A stretch of DNA of 58,898 nucleotides, from contig CALXQQ010000003.1 in the NCBI GenBank assembly GCA_944390775.1, positions 1 to 58,898 on the forward strand. Direction: 5' to 3'. Position numbers and translations under genes: made by a program. The notes beneath the pieces are model-generated. The model was not told where the DNA came from. It was given only the letters and a program-made list of their open reading frames with translations, and did not search any database. The number at the start of each line of letters is the position of its first letter. The stretch's first letter is position 1. Positions 36,342 through 45,297 of the stretch are shown here, in pieces. This DNA is from an uncultured Alphaproteobacteria bacterium. GTDB lineage: Bacteria > Pseudomonadota > Alphaproteobacteria > UBA3830.

Positions 36342-37468
36342 CTTTATCTCGTTCCAATAATGATATTTTTAGCCGTTGGTGGTGGACAGTAGATCGCATA
36401 CAACTATTATCGTTTTTTATCCTAATGATTTGGGGAATATTAATGGTAATAGCAGCAACTCCTATGGTAGCTAATCGAATCGGCTTGGAGGAATTTTATT
36501 TTTTCAAACGACATATGCTCTATCTCATTCCATCTATATTGACCATATTTTCTATTTCCAGCTTAAATCGCAAGCAGTTGCTATACTTCGCTTTTGTGTT
36601 ATTTTTAGTTGCGCTTATTTTCACATCTGCGACGTTGGTCTTTGGAACCTATATAAAAGGTGCTCGCCGCTGGATTTCGTTTGGAGGCTTATCATTACAG
36701 CCATCAGAATTCACAAAACCTGCAATGGCAATTATCACTGCGTGGCTACTAAGTGAAGAAAGACAAAATCCTCAACTTAAGGGAACAATAATTGCGTCGA
36801 TATTATGTGGCATATTCGCTTTACTACTTGTTGCCCAACCTGACATTGGCATGCTAGGCGTTGTATGTGCAGGATGGTTTTTGCAATTATTTTTAAATGG
36901 ACTCCCGATAATTTTTGTAATAGGTTTCTGTGTTCTGCTTATCATAGGAGCGTTTTTTGCATACATGCTACTTCCTCACGTAGCCGCACGTGTAGACAGG
37001 TTTTTGAATCCAAATATTGGTGATCACTATCAAATAAACCGTTCTATGGAAGCGTTTGCAAGCGGAGGAATATGGGGAGTTGGACCAGGAGAAGGCATTG
37101 TAAAAAAACATCTACCAGATGCTCATGCTGACTTTATTTTTGCAGTAATCGGAGAAGAGTTTGGATTTATTTTTTGCGTGTGTTTAATTTTGTTAATTGG
37201 ATTTATAATTGTTTATGGCATGCTCAAGGCTCTAAAAAACACCAATTATTTCAATATGTTAGCACAAATGGGCTTATTAACTCAATTTGGCTTACAAGCG
37301 CTTATCAATATTGCATCAACGTTGCATCTTATTCCTACAAAAGGAATGACTTTACCTTTTATCAGCTATGGTGGATCATCTATGCTATCAACTAGTGTCA
37401 CGATTGGCATGATATTAGCTCTTAGTAAGAGGACAACCGTAGACTTTTCTAATAATCGTGGCTCCTAG
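36335..37468 (+). CDS. ftsW: Septal peptidoglycan glycosyltransferase FtsW
   Basis: SEDS-family polymerase that works with FtsI to build septal glycan. Around ten membrane segments in 377 residues; family motifs are KGARRWISFGGLSLQPSEF with the catalytic-region residues, GGIWGVGPGEGIVKKHLPDAHAD, and FISYGGSSMLSTSVTIG. It is the last gene of the dcw run in this window: murG, murC, murB, ddl, ftsQ, ftsA and ftsZ do not follow. Confidence 0.94.
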   Translation: MLTLSRSNNDIFSRWWWTVDRIQLLSFFILMIWGILMVIAATPMVANRIGLEEFYFFKRHMLYLIPSILTIFSISSLNRKQLLYFAFVLFLVALIFTSATLVFGTYIKGARRWISFGGLSLQPSEFTKPAMAIITAWLLSEERQNPQLKGTIIASILCGIFALLLVAQPDIGMLGVVCAGWFLQLFLNGLPIIFVIGFCVLLIIGAFFAYMLLPHVAARVDRFLNPNIGDHYQINRSMEAFASGGIWGVGPGEGIVKKHLPDAHADFIFAVIGEEFGFIFCVCLILLIGFIIVYGMLKALKNTNYFNMLAQMGLLTQFGLQALINIASTLHLIPTKGMTLPFISYGGSSMLSTSVTIGMILALSKRTTVDFSNNRGS

Positions 37469-37617
37469 TGACCAATAATCTGACTATGTTTTTTATTCAT
37501 ATCAAAATTTATGTTATATAAACATCCCAAGACTATGATTTAATATATGCAAATTAAAATCATGTGAAGGCTAATAAACTCTATCGAAAACTATATCTTT
37601 TCATTATAATCCCCAGC

Positions 37618-38460
37618 ATGAGCACTTATAATTATGGATATTTACTTGCAGCATTGGGATCAATGATCTATGCAATATCAGATGCAATCGTAAAATTTTT
37701 TGTAAGCATTTATGGCCCGTATCAAGTGATATTGATTAGAACATCTTCACAATTCGCTTGCCTATGTGCTATCGCTCTATGGAAAGGCTTTCACCCGGCA
37801 AAAACTCAACGCATCGGTGCCAATATTATGAGAGCTGTGCTCGCAACATGCGCCACATATAGCTTGATCATAGCATACCAAAACGCACCCATGACCAGCG
37901 TTGTAGTTATATCTCATTCTTACGCCATGTTTGTCATCCCACTGAGCGTTATTCTGCTGCACGAAAAATTTTCATGGCAACGCACGCTTATAATAATTCT
38001 GGGATTTATCGGCATTGCTGTAATGTTCTCACCTTCTCATGAAAATGATGGAACAATAGGTCTAACTTTTGCCCTACTCGCATCCATTGCAAAAGCTCTC
38101 AATCACGTCTTTTTGAAAAATTTATCCGGCACAGAAAAAACTATAACTGTGATTTTTTATCACCATGTATGTTTAATCTTATCCGCTTTTGTTTTGGGCA
38201 TAAATAATCTACAACCAATTCAAATATCTCACATATTAATGCTATGTTGCGGTGGAATGATTGGCTTATTTGCTCAATACTTAGTAATAAGCTCATATCG
38301 TTTCACGAGCTCATCAAACTTAGCGTCCGCAGCCTATGCCATATTAATTCCTTCAATTATCATAGATATCGTATTCTATGATAAATGGCCTACGGGATAC
38401 GTATTTATAGGCGGAGTACTCGTAATTTACTCGTGCTATATGGCATCTAAACAAAGATAA
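37618..38460 (+). CDS. DMT (EamA-type) transporter
   Basis: A 280-residue protein with about ten membrane segments in two EamA repeats (first: GSMIYAISDAIVKFF ... VILIRTSSQF; second: GLTFALLASIAKALNHVFL). EamA proteins export or import small metabolites; in intracellular bacteria some carry S-adenosylmethionine or nucleotides, but the substrate here cannot be told. Start uncertain: the ATG at 37618 lacks a clear ribosome site, and a GTG at 37564 would add 18 basic and hydrophobic residues. It interrupts the usual ftsW-murG order. Confidence 0.82.
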   Translation: MSTYNYGYLLAALGSMIYAISDAIVKFFVSIYGPYQVILIRTSSQFACLCAIALWKGFHPAKTQRIGANIMRAVLATCATYSLIIAYQNAPMTSVVVISHSYAMFVIPLSVILLHEKFSWQRTLIIILGFIGIAVMFSPSHENDGTIGLTFALLASIAKALNHVFLKNLSGTEKTITVIFYHHVCLILSAFVLGINNLQPIQISHILMLCCGGMIGLFAQYLVISSYRFTSSSNLASAAYAILIPSIIIDIVFYDKWPTGYVFIGGVLVIYSCYMASKQR

Positions 38461-38514
38461 TAATAATTCATTAGCAACTAACCTGTACACTATATCTCGA
38501 CAGTGGACGTTTGT

Positions 38515-39189
38515 ATGACTAAGGATTTACGTAAAGGACATCGTAGCAGATTGAAGAAAAAATTCATGATGGCTCCGCATGCTCTAGCTGACTACGAACT
38601 GTTAGAATTGTTACTGTTCTACGTTTTTCTTCGCAAAGATACAAAGGATATCGCAAAATTGCTTCTTGAACATGCTCAATCTTTGCACAAGATTATATTC
38701 GCTCCAAATGAAGAGTTAGAGAAAATATCAGGGATTGGAAATTCTACCATTGCTTTATTCAAGCTAATTCAAGAAATCTTTCGACGAATATCTCTTGAAA
38801 AACTCGCAGATAGACCTCTAATACAAAATGATATAGATGCAATGAATTATTATCGCACAACGCTAGCTCATGATACTCAGGAAAAATTGTTTGTGTTGTT
38901 CTTAGATGGTAATTCGCGCTTGATAAAAGAAGAATGTGTGCAAGAAGGTTCGGTAAATAATCTCGTAATATATTCTGAAAAAATCATTCAAAAAGCTCTG
39001 AATTATGGCGCTCGCGGAATCATTCTTATTCATAACCATCCTAGTGGAAATATCACTCCATCAAGAGAAGATATCTCCACAACTCGCGAATTAAAAAAAC
39101 TATGCAAAGGATTGAATATAGCCCTACTAGATCATTTTCTCGTAGGGAAGAATGGAGTTTTGTCGTTCGCTAATAAAAGATACTTGTAG
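38515..39189 (+). CDS. radC: RadC-family JAB/MPN metalloprotein
   Basis: A 224-residue protein with an N-terminal helix-hairpin-helix (EKISGIGNSTIALFKLIQE) and a JAB/MPN domain with the zinc motif HNHPSGNITPSREDI and LLDHFLVGKNGVLSF. The family is broadly conserved, its cellular role unclear; the old link to DNA repair has not held up well. I start it at the ATG at 38515 rather than the GTG at 38503. It converges with the cysteine-desulfurase-like gene. Confidence 0.9.
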   Translation: MTKDLRKGHRSRLKKKFMMAPHALADYELLELLLFYVFLRKDTKDIAKLLLEHAQSLHKIIFAPNEELEKISGIGNSTIALFKLIQEIFRRISLEKLADRPLIQNDIDAMNYYRTTLAHDTQEKLFVLFLDGNSRLIKEECVQEGSVNNLVIYSEKIIQKALNYGARGIILIHNHPSGNITPSREDISTTRELKKLCKGLNIALLDHFLVGKNGVLSFANKRYL

Positions 39190-39194
39190 CACTT

Positions 39195-40445
39195 CTATTT
39201 TTCTGCACGAATCTTATCTGCTATATTAAACAAAACACCATTTAGATCAGGACTGTACTGAGCTTCACAACCATCACCAATAGGATTGTCTCTACGCAAT
39301 ATCCCAACCACTTCCTTGAGCTTTTTACAAAAAGCTTGTATTTGCTCTTTTGTCGTCGAACAACCAAAAGAAATACGTAGAGTACATGTAGGTAAATCTC
39401 TACCGTTTTGCGCTTTAAAGGATTCGTTAATTGCTCCGATAACATTAGACTCATCTCGTCCCAAACATGAGCATCCTGCAGAAAAAGAAAAATCTTGCAT
39501 CTTCTCCAAAATATCAGCTAAACGCACACCTCCAACAGACACAGAAAAAATATGAGACGGCTTATCGGAATTAATATAAACGTCATCCATCTTAGAAATT
39601 TCATCACGCAACAACTCAAAATTCGCATGAATTTTTTCCCAATCCCACTTATGCACCTGAAGAGCTTTCGCAAATGCTGCGATCAAGGCTGTAGGTCTAG
39701 ATCCCGGATATAGCGGATTGCCAGATCCGTACAAAACTGGCTCTAACATTTTATCTGCGTCTTTTACGTATAGAGCAGCAATTCCTTTAGGTGCGCCTAT
39801 CTTATAGCCTGACACAGTTAGCAAATCTATTCCAATTTTATCGACATCAATATCATATTTTCCAAAAGCTTGTGAAGCATCTGAATGGAAAAGAACATTA
39901 TGCTGACGGGCTAACTTACCAATAGCATCCATATCTTGCAATGCACCAATTTCGCTATTAACCATCTGTATTGAAATTAATTTTGTGTCTGAGCTAATGC
40001 TTTTTTGCAATTGGTTCATATCAATAAGACCATTACGATCGACATTTAAATATGTAACTCTGTAACCCTGAGTTTCTAAATACTTAAAAATGTTCAAAAC
40101 ACTTTTATGCTCGATTTTAGTCGTTATCATGTGACATCCTGGATGCTTTTTTGCAACACCCAATATAGCTATATTGTTCGCCATGGAAGCCGATGTAACA
40201 AATAGCAATTTATCGCCCGAAGTTTTCATCTTTTGCGCAATAACTTCTGCGGAAATATATTCAATATAACGAAGACGCTCGGCATGAGGATTTATACCAG
40301 ATGAATTACCAGCTAACACCGATACGTTAACAAATTCTAGTAGAGCTTCTAGAGAACTATCTGCACACGCTGCGTAGTCTAAATTTACCGGAGATTCTCC
40401 ATAAAGAGAAAAGACACAAAAAAGACAACCTACGAGTTTTTTCAT
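39195..40445 (-). CDS. Cysteine desulfurase (NifS/IscS)-like protein with predicted signal peptide
   Basis: A class V PLP-dependent enzyme. Conserved sites are present: EHKSVLN with the PLP-stacking His (113), HSDASQAFGK with the PLP Asp (189) and Gln, SGYKIGAPKG with the Schiff-base Lys (215; usually SGHK), PGSRPTALIA, and FSAGCSCLGR, where Cys327 aligns with the catalytic Cys of IscS. What is odd is the start: MKKLVGCLFCVFSLYGES looks like an export signal ahead of the family's usual LDYAA beginning. The ATG at 40445 has GGGAGG just upstream, so the extension is part of the translated gene. Typical IscS begins at that LDYAA. If the signal works, this would be a periplasmic member. Last gene of the thrS - nmo - rluB run. 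Confidence 0.8.
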   Translation of the reverse strand: MKKLVGCLFCVFSLYGESPVNLDYAACADSSLEALLEFVNVSVLAGNSSGINPHAERLRYIEYISAEVIAQKMKTSGDKLLFVTSASMANNIAILGVAKKHPGCHMITTKIEHKSVLNIFKYLETQGYRVTYLNVDRNGLIDMNQLQKSISSDTKLISIQMVNSEIGALQDMDAIGKLARQHNVLFHSDASQAFGKYDIDVDKIGIDLLTVSGYKIGAPKGIAALYVKDADKMLEPVLYGSGNPLYPGSRPTALIAAFAKALQVHKWDWEKIHANFELLRDEISKMDDVYINSDKPSHIFSVSVGGVRLADILEKMQDFSFSAGCSCLGRDESNVIGAINESFKAQNGRDLPTCTLRISFGCSTTKEQIQAFCKKLKEVVGILRRDNPIGDGCEAQYSPDLNGVLFNIADKIRAEK

Positions 40446-40481
40446 ACAGTTCCTCCCGAAACGACTATTTTGTATCAATAT

Positions 40482-41201
40482 TTAACTATCTTTTATTTGT
40501 TTTAGCAATAGATTCATTTCCTCTGGTCTTAACTTTCTTACATCTCCTACAGACATATCATCCAGTCCAATTCCTCCATACGACATACGAATTAGCTTGT
40601 TCACAACACATCCATAATATTCCATTATTTTGCGAATTTCTCGATTTTTTCCTTCGCATAAACCGATAGTAACCCAAAAATTCGAGCTTTTTTTGTCATT
40701 AGATTCACAACGCACGTCGTCAATACGATAGCGAATCCCATTTATATTAATCTGCCTATCCCAAGTTTTTGGAGGCTCACCAAAAGCTCTTACTCTATAT
40801 ACCCGCTTTATTTGTGTTGCAGGCAATGTCATTTGTCTCGCAAAATGTCCATTGTTTGTAAGTAGCAATAAGCCCTCAGAATTATAATCTAATCTTCCAA
40901 CATACAATAATCGTTTCAAAGATTGCGGCAAAACATCATAAATTGTCTTACGACCTTCAGGATCACTTCGAGAAGTAAGCACTCCTCGCGGTTTATAGTA
41001 TTTCCATACAACAACTTCATTTGGAATAGGATCAACCGTTTTTCCTGACACCGAAATGCGATCATTTTCGTCTACAAAGCAGACAACAGTGCTAACAACG
41101 GCTCCATTAACTCGTACAGCACCACTCGCAATTAATCGCTCAGCTTCCCTACGAGAAGCGACTCCACTCATTGCCAGTCTTTTTGCTAGTCTTATTTTCA
41201 C
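40482..41201 (-). CDS. rluB: Pseudouridine synthase, RluB/RsuA family
   Basis: Isomerises uridine in 23S (or 16S) rRNA. An N-terminal S4 RNA-binding domain (RLAKRLAMSGVASRREAERL ... GAVRVNG) precedes the catalytic domain with KPRGVLTSRSDPEGR and VGRLDYNSEGLLLLTNNG, in which the Asp is the catalytic residue, and EGKNREIRKIMEYYG. 239 residues fits RluB better than RsuA. The start is a GTG at 41201 overlapping the upstream stop as TAGTG. Confidence 0.9.
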   Translation of the reverse strand: MKIRLAKRLAMSGVASRREAERLIASGAVRVNGAVVSTVVCFVDENDRISVSGKTVDPIPNEVVVWKYYKPRGVLTSRSDPEGRKTIYDVLPQSLKRLLYVGRLDYNSEGLLLLTNNGHFARQMTLPATQIKRVYRVRAFGEPPKTWDRQININGIRYRIDDVRCESNDKKSSNFWVTIGLCEGKNREIRKIMEYYGCVVNKLIRMSYGGIGLDDMSVGDVRKLRPEEMNLLLKQIKDS

Positions 41202-42571
41202 TAATATCCCGTCAAAATTCTATCTATTAACTGCTTGGTCGTTGGAATAAAATTATTTGCGTAAAATGGATCTTCTCTAAAGCGATAAGCTGAATGTCCT
41301 GCAAACATCAAATAATCCTCTACGCTACCCCCATGCGCAATCTGCTGTAGACTCTTCTGTATACAAAAACTACGAGGATCCGGTATTCGCCCTGTTGAGC
41401 CAGAGCGCTGACACCAACTGCTAAAATTGCATGCGCTCAGACAAGTACAACAATCTCTTTGATCTTGCAAAATCTGCGCAGCCTCATCAGGAGTAACAAA
41501 TACAACAGTGTTGTCCGGAGTCGGAATTGGTACAGAAAAACCTTGAGACACCCACTGCGATACATCCTGTTTTCTACTGTTATCCAACATAAATTCTCGA
41601 TAACCATTCTTAACAATAAAGTCAGAATCATCCACAATTTGCACTTGCCGTTCTTGCCTTGCCAGCAATGTACTCAGCATGCGATTGTTGATCGCTGATG
41701 AATAAAATCCCGTTGGACTAACACGCGTCAGTTTAACATCTCCTCGTTTTAAACTCATGAGCTTTGGTTGCCACGCTTTAGCAACCGGAGATTCTGTCGT
41801 CAGTATTGGTCGTGTTCCAAATTGAAATGCCACTCTACCCAGTTCAGGATTGTCAATATAATCACTCCACTCGGATAACCACCACACGCCTCCTGCAATA
41901 ATAATAGGCAGAGAACCACATCCAAGTTCATTCATAGTTTGTCTTAGTGCTACCAAGCGCAAATAGGGATTTTGCGGCTGCGTAGGATCTTCTGCATTAG
42001 ATAAACCATTGTGTCCGCCAGCTAGCCACGGATCTTCGTAAACTACTCCACCCAAAAATTCCTGAGTCTTGTGAAAACTTCTGCGAAATAATGCAGAAAA
42101 TGCCCGCGCGGAAGAAACAATAGGATAGTAAAAAACTCGGTACTTCGCAGCCAAAGCGCCAAGGCTATATGGCATACCCGCGCCACAAACAACGCCGTGA
42201 ACACAGCCAGGAGCACCTTCCAAAATTTGGGCAATAATCTCCTCACTTGCTCCCATTTCCCATAAGGCATTCATATGTATGCGTCCTTTACCGTTGGAAC
42301 GCTCTCTGGCTATTTTAGCTTGTGTAATACCTCCAGCGACTGCATATTTTATCAGTTCTTCTCGTCTTTGCTTGCGTGTTTTTCCGTAATAAATTTGAGG
42401 GATTACATTTCCATTTTCATCATAGGAATCAGCATTAACCGCAGAAAATGTTCCCACAGCTCCTGATGCAGCCCATGCACCACAAGTTTCTCCGGTCGTA
42501 ATTGAGACTCCTTTGCCCCCCTCAACTAAGGGCAATACCTCTGCCCCAGACATGCTTTGCAAATCGAGCAT
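41201..42571 (-). CDS. Nitronate monooxygenase-like flavin oxidoreductase
   Basis: A 456-residue TIM-barrel protein of the 2-nitropropane dioxygenase/nitronate monooxygenase family, which uses FMN. Visible blocks are HGVVCGAGMPYSLGALA, a glycine loop AGGHNGLSNAEDP, the phosphate-binding IIIAGGVWW and AFQFGTRPILTTES. The C-terminal third carries a cysteine cluster CCTCLSACNFSSWCQ followed later by a second Cys, not expected in the core family; it could bind metal or be redox-active. The true substrate is unknown. I take the ATG at 42571, with GGAG upstream, over a TTG at 42583. Twelve bases from thrS and overlapping rluB, so in an operon. Confidence 0.82.
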   Translation of the reverse strand: MLDLQSMSGAEVLPLVEGGKGVSITTGETCGAWAASGAVGTFSAVNADSYDENGNVIPQIYYGKTRKQRREELIKYAVAGGITQAKIARERSNGKGRIHMNALWEMGASEEIIAQILEGAPGCVHGVVCGAGMPYSLGALAAKYRVFYYPIVSSARAFSALFRRSFHKTQEFLGGVVYEDPWLAGGHNGLSNAEDPTQPQNPYLRLVALRQTMNELGCGSLPIIIAGGVWWLSEWSDYIDNPELGRVAFQFGTRPILTTESPVAKAWQPKLMSLKRGDVKLTRVSPTGFYSSAINNRMLSTLLARQERQVQIVDDSDFIVKNGYREFMLDNSRKQDVSQWVSQGFSVPIPTPDNTVVFVTPDEAAQILQDQRDCCTCLSACNFSSWCQRSGSTGRIPDPRSFCIQKSLQQIAHGGSVEDYLMFAGHSAYRFREDPFYANNFIPTTKQLIDRILTGY

Positions 42572-42583
42572 ACTAAACTCCAA

Positions 42584-44452
42584 TTAACTGTTGTTAAGAA
42601 TATTGGGCACACGTCCTTCTGTACAGAGCTTATCCAGCAATTGCTCCCGCGTGAAGCTCCATTGTTCACCGTTAGGTCTCCGCAAAGTAACTAATCCTTC
42701 ACTCTGTTCCTTAGCCCCAATAATCGCAATATATGGCACCTTCTTCAAAGTATGCTCGCGGATTTTGTACGAAATTTTTTCAGAACGCAAGTCCAGGTTT
42801 GCCCTCAAATTGTGTTTGGCTAGTAAACCATGTACTTCCTGGGCATAGTCATTATAATCCTGAGAAATCGTTGCAACAACTATCTGTACTGGCGCTAACC
42901 ATAAAGGTAGATGTCCCGCATAGTGCTCCAGCATGATACCAACAAACCTTTCCAGAGATCCCAAAACAGCTCTATGCAACATTATGGGATGATGCTTGTT
43001 CCCATCCTCACCAATGTAAGTAGCATCTAATTTCTCAGGCATTTGAAAATCTACTTGCAACGTGCCACACTGCCATTCTCTACCTAATTTATCACGTAAT
43101 ACAAATTCCAGTTTCGGACCGTAAAAAGCCCCTTCACCTTTGTTATAGCTATATTCCAAACCTGCTTCTTTCGCTGCTTGCTGCAACATACTTTCAGCTA
43201 AATCCCAAACCTCATCTGAACCACATCTTTTTTCTGGACGATCAGAGAATTTCACAGAAAACTGTTCAAATCCCAATTCTTTGTATATTCTCCCCAATAA
43301 TTGACAGAATTTTTTTGTTTCAGCTGTTAGCTGATCCGGAGTACAAAAAATATGAGCATCATCCTGCGTGAAGCCTCTCACTCTCATAGTACCATAGAGA
43401 GAGCCAGAAGGTTCATTGCGATGACAATATCCAAACTCAGCCATACGTAACGGCAAATCCCTGTAACTCTTTATGCCATACTTAAAGATCTGCACAGCCC
43501 CCGGACAGTTCATCGGCTTAACCGCTAAAATGCGATTCTCAGACTCAGCAATAAACATGTTTTCACGATATTTTTCCCAGTGTCCAGATGCTTCCCACAA
43601 AGATCTATCGACTAATTGCGGAGTACATACCTCAACATAACCATCTTCTTTTATTCGTTCACTGACATAGTTCTTCAGTAGATTATACATTGTCCAACCA
43701 CGTGGATGCCAAAAAATGCAGCCAGGTGATTCTTCTTGCATGTGAAACAAATCCATTTCTTTGGCAAGCCGTCGGTGATCCCTCTTTTCTGCTTCCTCCA
43801 ACAAATGGAGATACTGCTGTAATTCTTCAGCAGTAAACCAGGCTGTGGCATAAATACGCTGCAACATCTCCCTGGAGGAATCTCCCCGCCAATAAGCTCC
43901 AGCAATCTTCATTAATTTAAAATGCTTAGGCACACTTCCTGTACTTGGAAGATGTGGACCTCTACACAAATCCACAAATTTATCATCATGCCAATATAAA
44001 CTTACCATAGCACTGTCTATGCTGTTAATTAGCTCAACCTTAAATGGCTCATCTAAAGATCCAAATAGCTCTAACGCTTTCTCTTTGGATACATCTTCAC
44101 GCACAATCTTATGGTTAGCCGCTATTATTGATCGCATGGTTTGCTCGATTTTTTCAAAATCTGATGGAGTAATTTGATGCTCACAAGAGATATCGTAGTA
44201 AAACCCATCATCAATCGTTGGACCAATAGCAATTTTCGCGTTTGGCCATAATGTTTTTATCGCTTGCGCCATAACATGGGCTGTCGTATGCCTCATAATT
44301 TCCAAAGCTGCCGGATGATTAGATGTAATAAATTCCACCTCAGCATCATCTTGAATTTCAGCAGATAAATCACGCTGAACGCCATCAATAATCATAGCAA
44401 GCGCTTTTTTCTGACCCTGCTTCTTAGCCGCTTCAAAACCAGTAATACTCAT
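42584..44452 (-). CDS. thrS: Threonyl-tRNA synthetase
   Basis: Charges tRNA-Thr. Domains in order: a shortened TGS, the second additional domain with the editing motif RHTTAHVMAQAIK and HDDKFVDLCRGPHLPSTG, the class II core with MNCPGAVQIFKYG (motif 2 region), RVRGFTQDDAHIF and the late MLHRAVLGSLERF, and the HGTP-type anticodon-binding domain. 622 residues is about 20 short; the first strands of TGS are missing and no upstream in-frame start exists. AGGA precedes the ATG at 44452. Confidence 0.95.
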   Translation of the reverse strand: MSITGFEAAKKQGQKKALAMIIDGVQRDLSAEIQDDAEVEFITSNHPAALEIMRHTTAHVMAQAIKTLWPNAKIAIGPTIDDGFYYDISCEHQITPSDFEKIEQTMRSIIAANHKIVREDVSKEKALELFGSLDEPFKVELINSIDSAMVSLYWHDDKFVDLCRGPHLPSTGSVPKHFKLMKIAGAYWRGDSSREMLQRIYATAWFTAEELQQYLHLLEEAEKRDHRRLAKEMDLFHMQEESPGCIFWHPRGWTMYNLLKNYVSERIKEDGYVEVCTPQLVDRSLWEASGHWEKYRENMFIAESENRILAVKPMNCPGAVQIFKYGIKSYRDLPLRMAEFGYCHRNEPSGSLYGTMRVRGFTQDDAHIFCTPDQLTAETKKFCQLLGRIYKELGFEQFSVKFSDRPEKRCGSDEVWDLAESMLQQAAKEAGLEYSYNKGEGAFYGPKLEFVLRDKLGREWQCGTLQVDFQMPEKLDATYIGEDGNKHHPIMLHRAVLGSLERFVGIMLEHYAGHLPLWLAPVQIVVATISQDYNDYAQEVHGLLAKHNLRANLDLRSEKISYKIREHTLKKVPYIAIIGAKEQSEGLVTLRRPNGEQWSFTREQLLDKLCTEGRVPNILNNS

Positions 44453-44544
44453 AAGAAAATTCCTACATCCAATAATACAACATTAATGATTTTATACTGT
44501 GCGCACACAAATGAACAGAACTTTATTCAAATAAAATTTATTCG

Positions 44545-45219
44545 CTACTTACCAATACAAAGATAATAACATGTTCGTCCTTTTTCTATAGCTCTTTGTT
44601 CGTATTTTGTTCCAATGAAATCACCAGGACGCAGCTTTAGCTTTTCCATATCATGACAATACGAAATCATGGGTATCTCCGACAAAGCAACCAAAATATT
44701 CGCCATGTAATCTTGATCATCAGTTGCCACCATGATTTCGCCACCTTTGATCAGTTTCGATAACAACAACTCAAAAAAATCTTTAGATAGCAAACGCCTC
44801 TTATGATGTGCCTTTTTGGGCCATGGATCAGGAAATAATACGTATATTTTATGTAACACATCAGCTTCTAACACATGCAATAATTGTCGAACATCATCTT
44901 GGTATACCCTAACATTGTCCAGCTTATTTTGATCAATATTGCGCAACATGCGCACTATGCCATTTTGAAACACTTCGCAGCCCACAAATCCTATATCGCG
45001 GTGTTGATCAGCCATAGAAAATAAATGCTCGCCCGTACCAAATCCTATCTCCAAGATCAATGTAGAATATCGAGGAAAAATCTCTCGAAGCTGCAAAGGA
45101 TGCTCTACGGAATTTTCAGATATATCTATCCCATATCTATCTAATAAATTTTCTAAATCCTGTTGTTTGGTCGCACTAAATCTGTGCATTCTCCTTCTTC
45201 CATAGGAACGAATTTCCAT
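44545..45219 (-). CDS. trmB: tRNA (guanine-N7)-methyltransferase
   Basis: Forms m7G46 in tRNA using SAM. Motif LILEIGFGTGEHLFSMA (SAM loop), VGCEVFQNGIVRMLRNI and FPDPWPKKAHHKRRLL (catalytic/RNA-binding) are all clear, with GTKYEQRAIEKGR at the end. The 224-residue protein starts at ATG 45219, where GGAGG lies six bases upstream; the apparent longer frame starts at a TTG inside that ribosome site. Confidence 0.93.
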   Translation of the reverse strand: MEIRSYGRRRMHRFSATKQQDLENLLDRYGIDISENSVEHPLQLREIFPRYSTLILEIGFGTGEHLFSMADQHRDIGFVGCEVFQNGIVRMLRNIDQNKLDNVRVYQDDVRQLLHVLEADVLHKIYVLFPDPWPKKAHHKRRLLSKDFFELLLSKLIKGGEIMVATDDQDYMANILVALSEIPMISYCHDMEKLKLRPGDFIGTKYEQRAIEKGRTCYYLCIGK

Positions 45220-45297
45220 TTTATCCTCCAAATGCTATTGGAAAAACTATCATCTCATCGTAGATTAGTATGGAATGTTTTTAAAGGGTATTAGTAT

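Noticed and set aside
40428-40445. Lipoprotein box (LVGC) at residues 4-7 of the desulfurase-like protein
   Set aside because: The Cys is too close to the N-terminus for a hydrophobic region to precede it; a signal peptidase I site after residue 16 or an uncleaved anchor is more likely.
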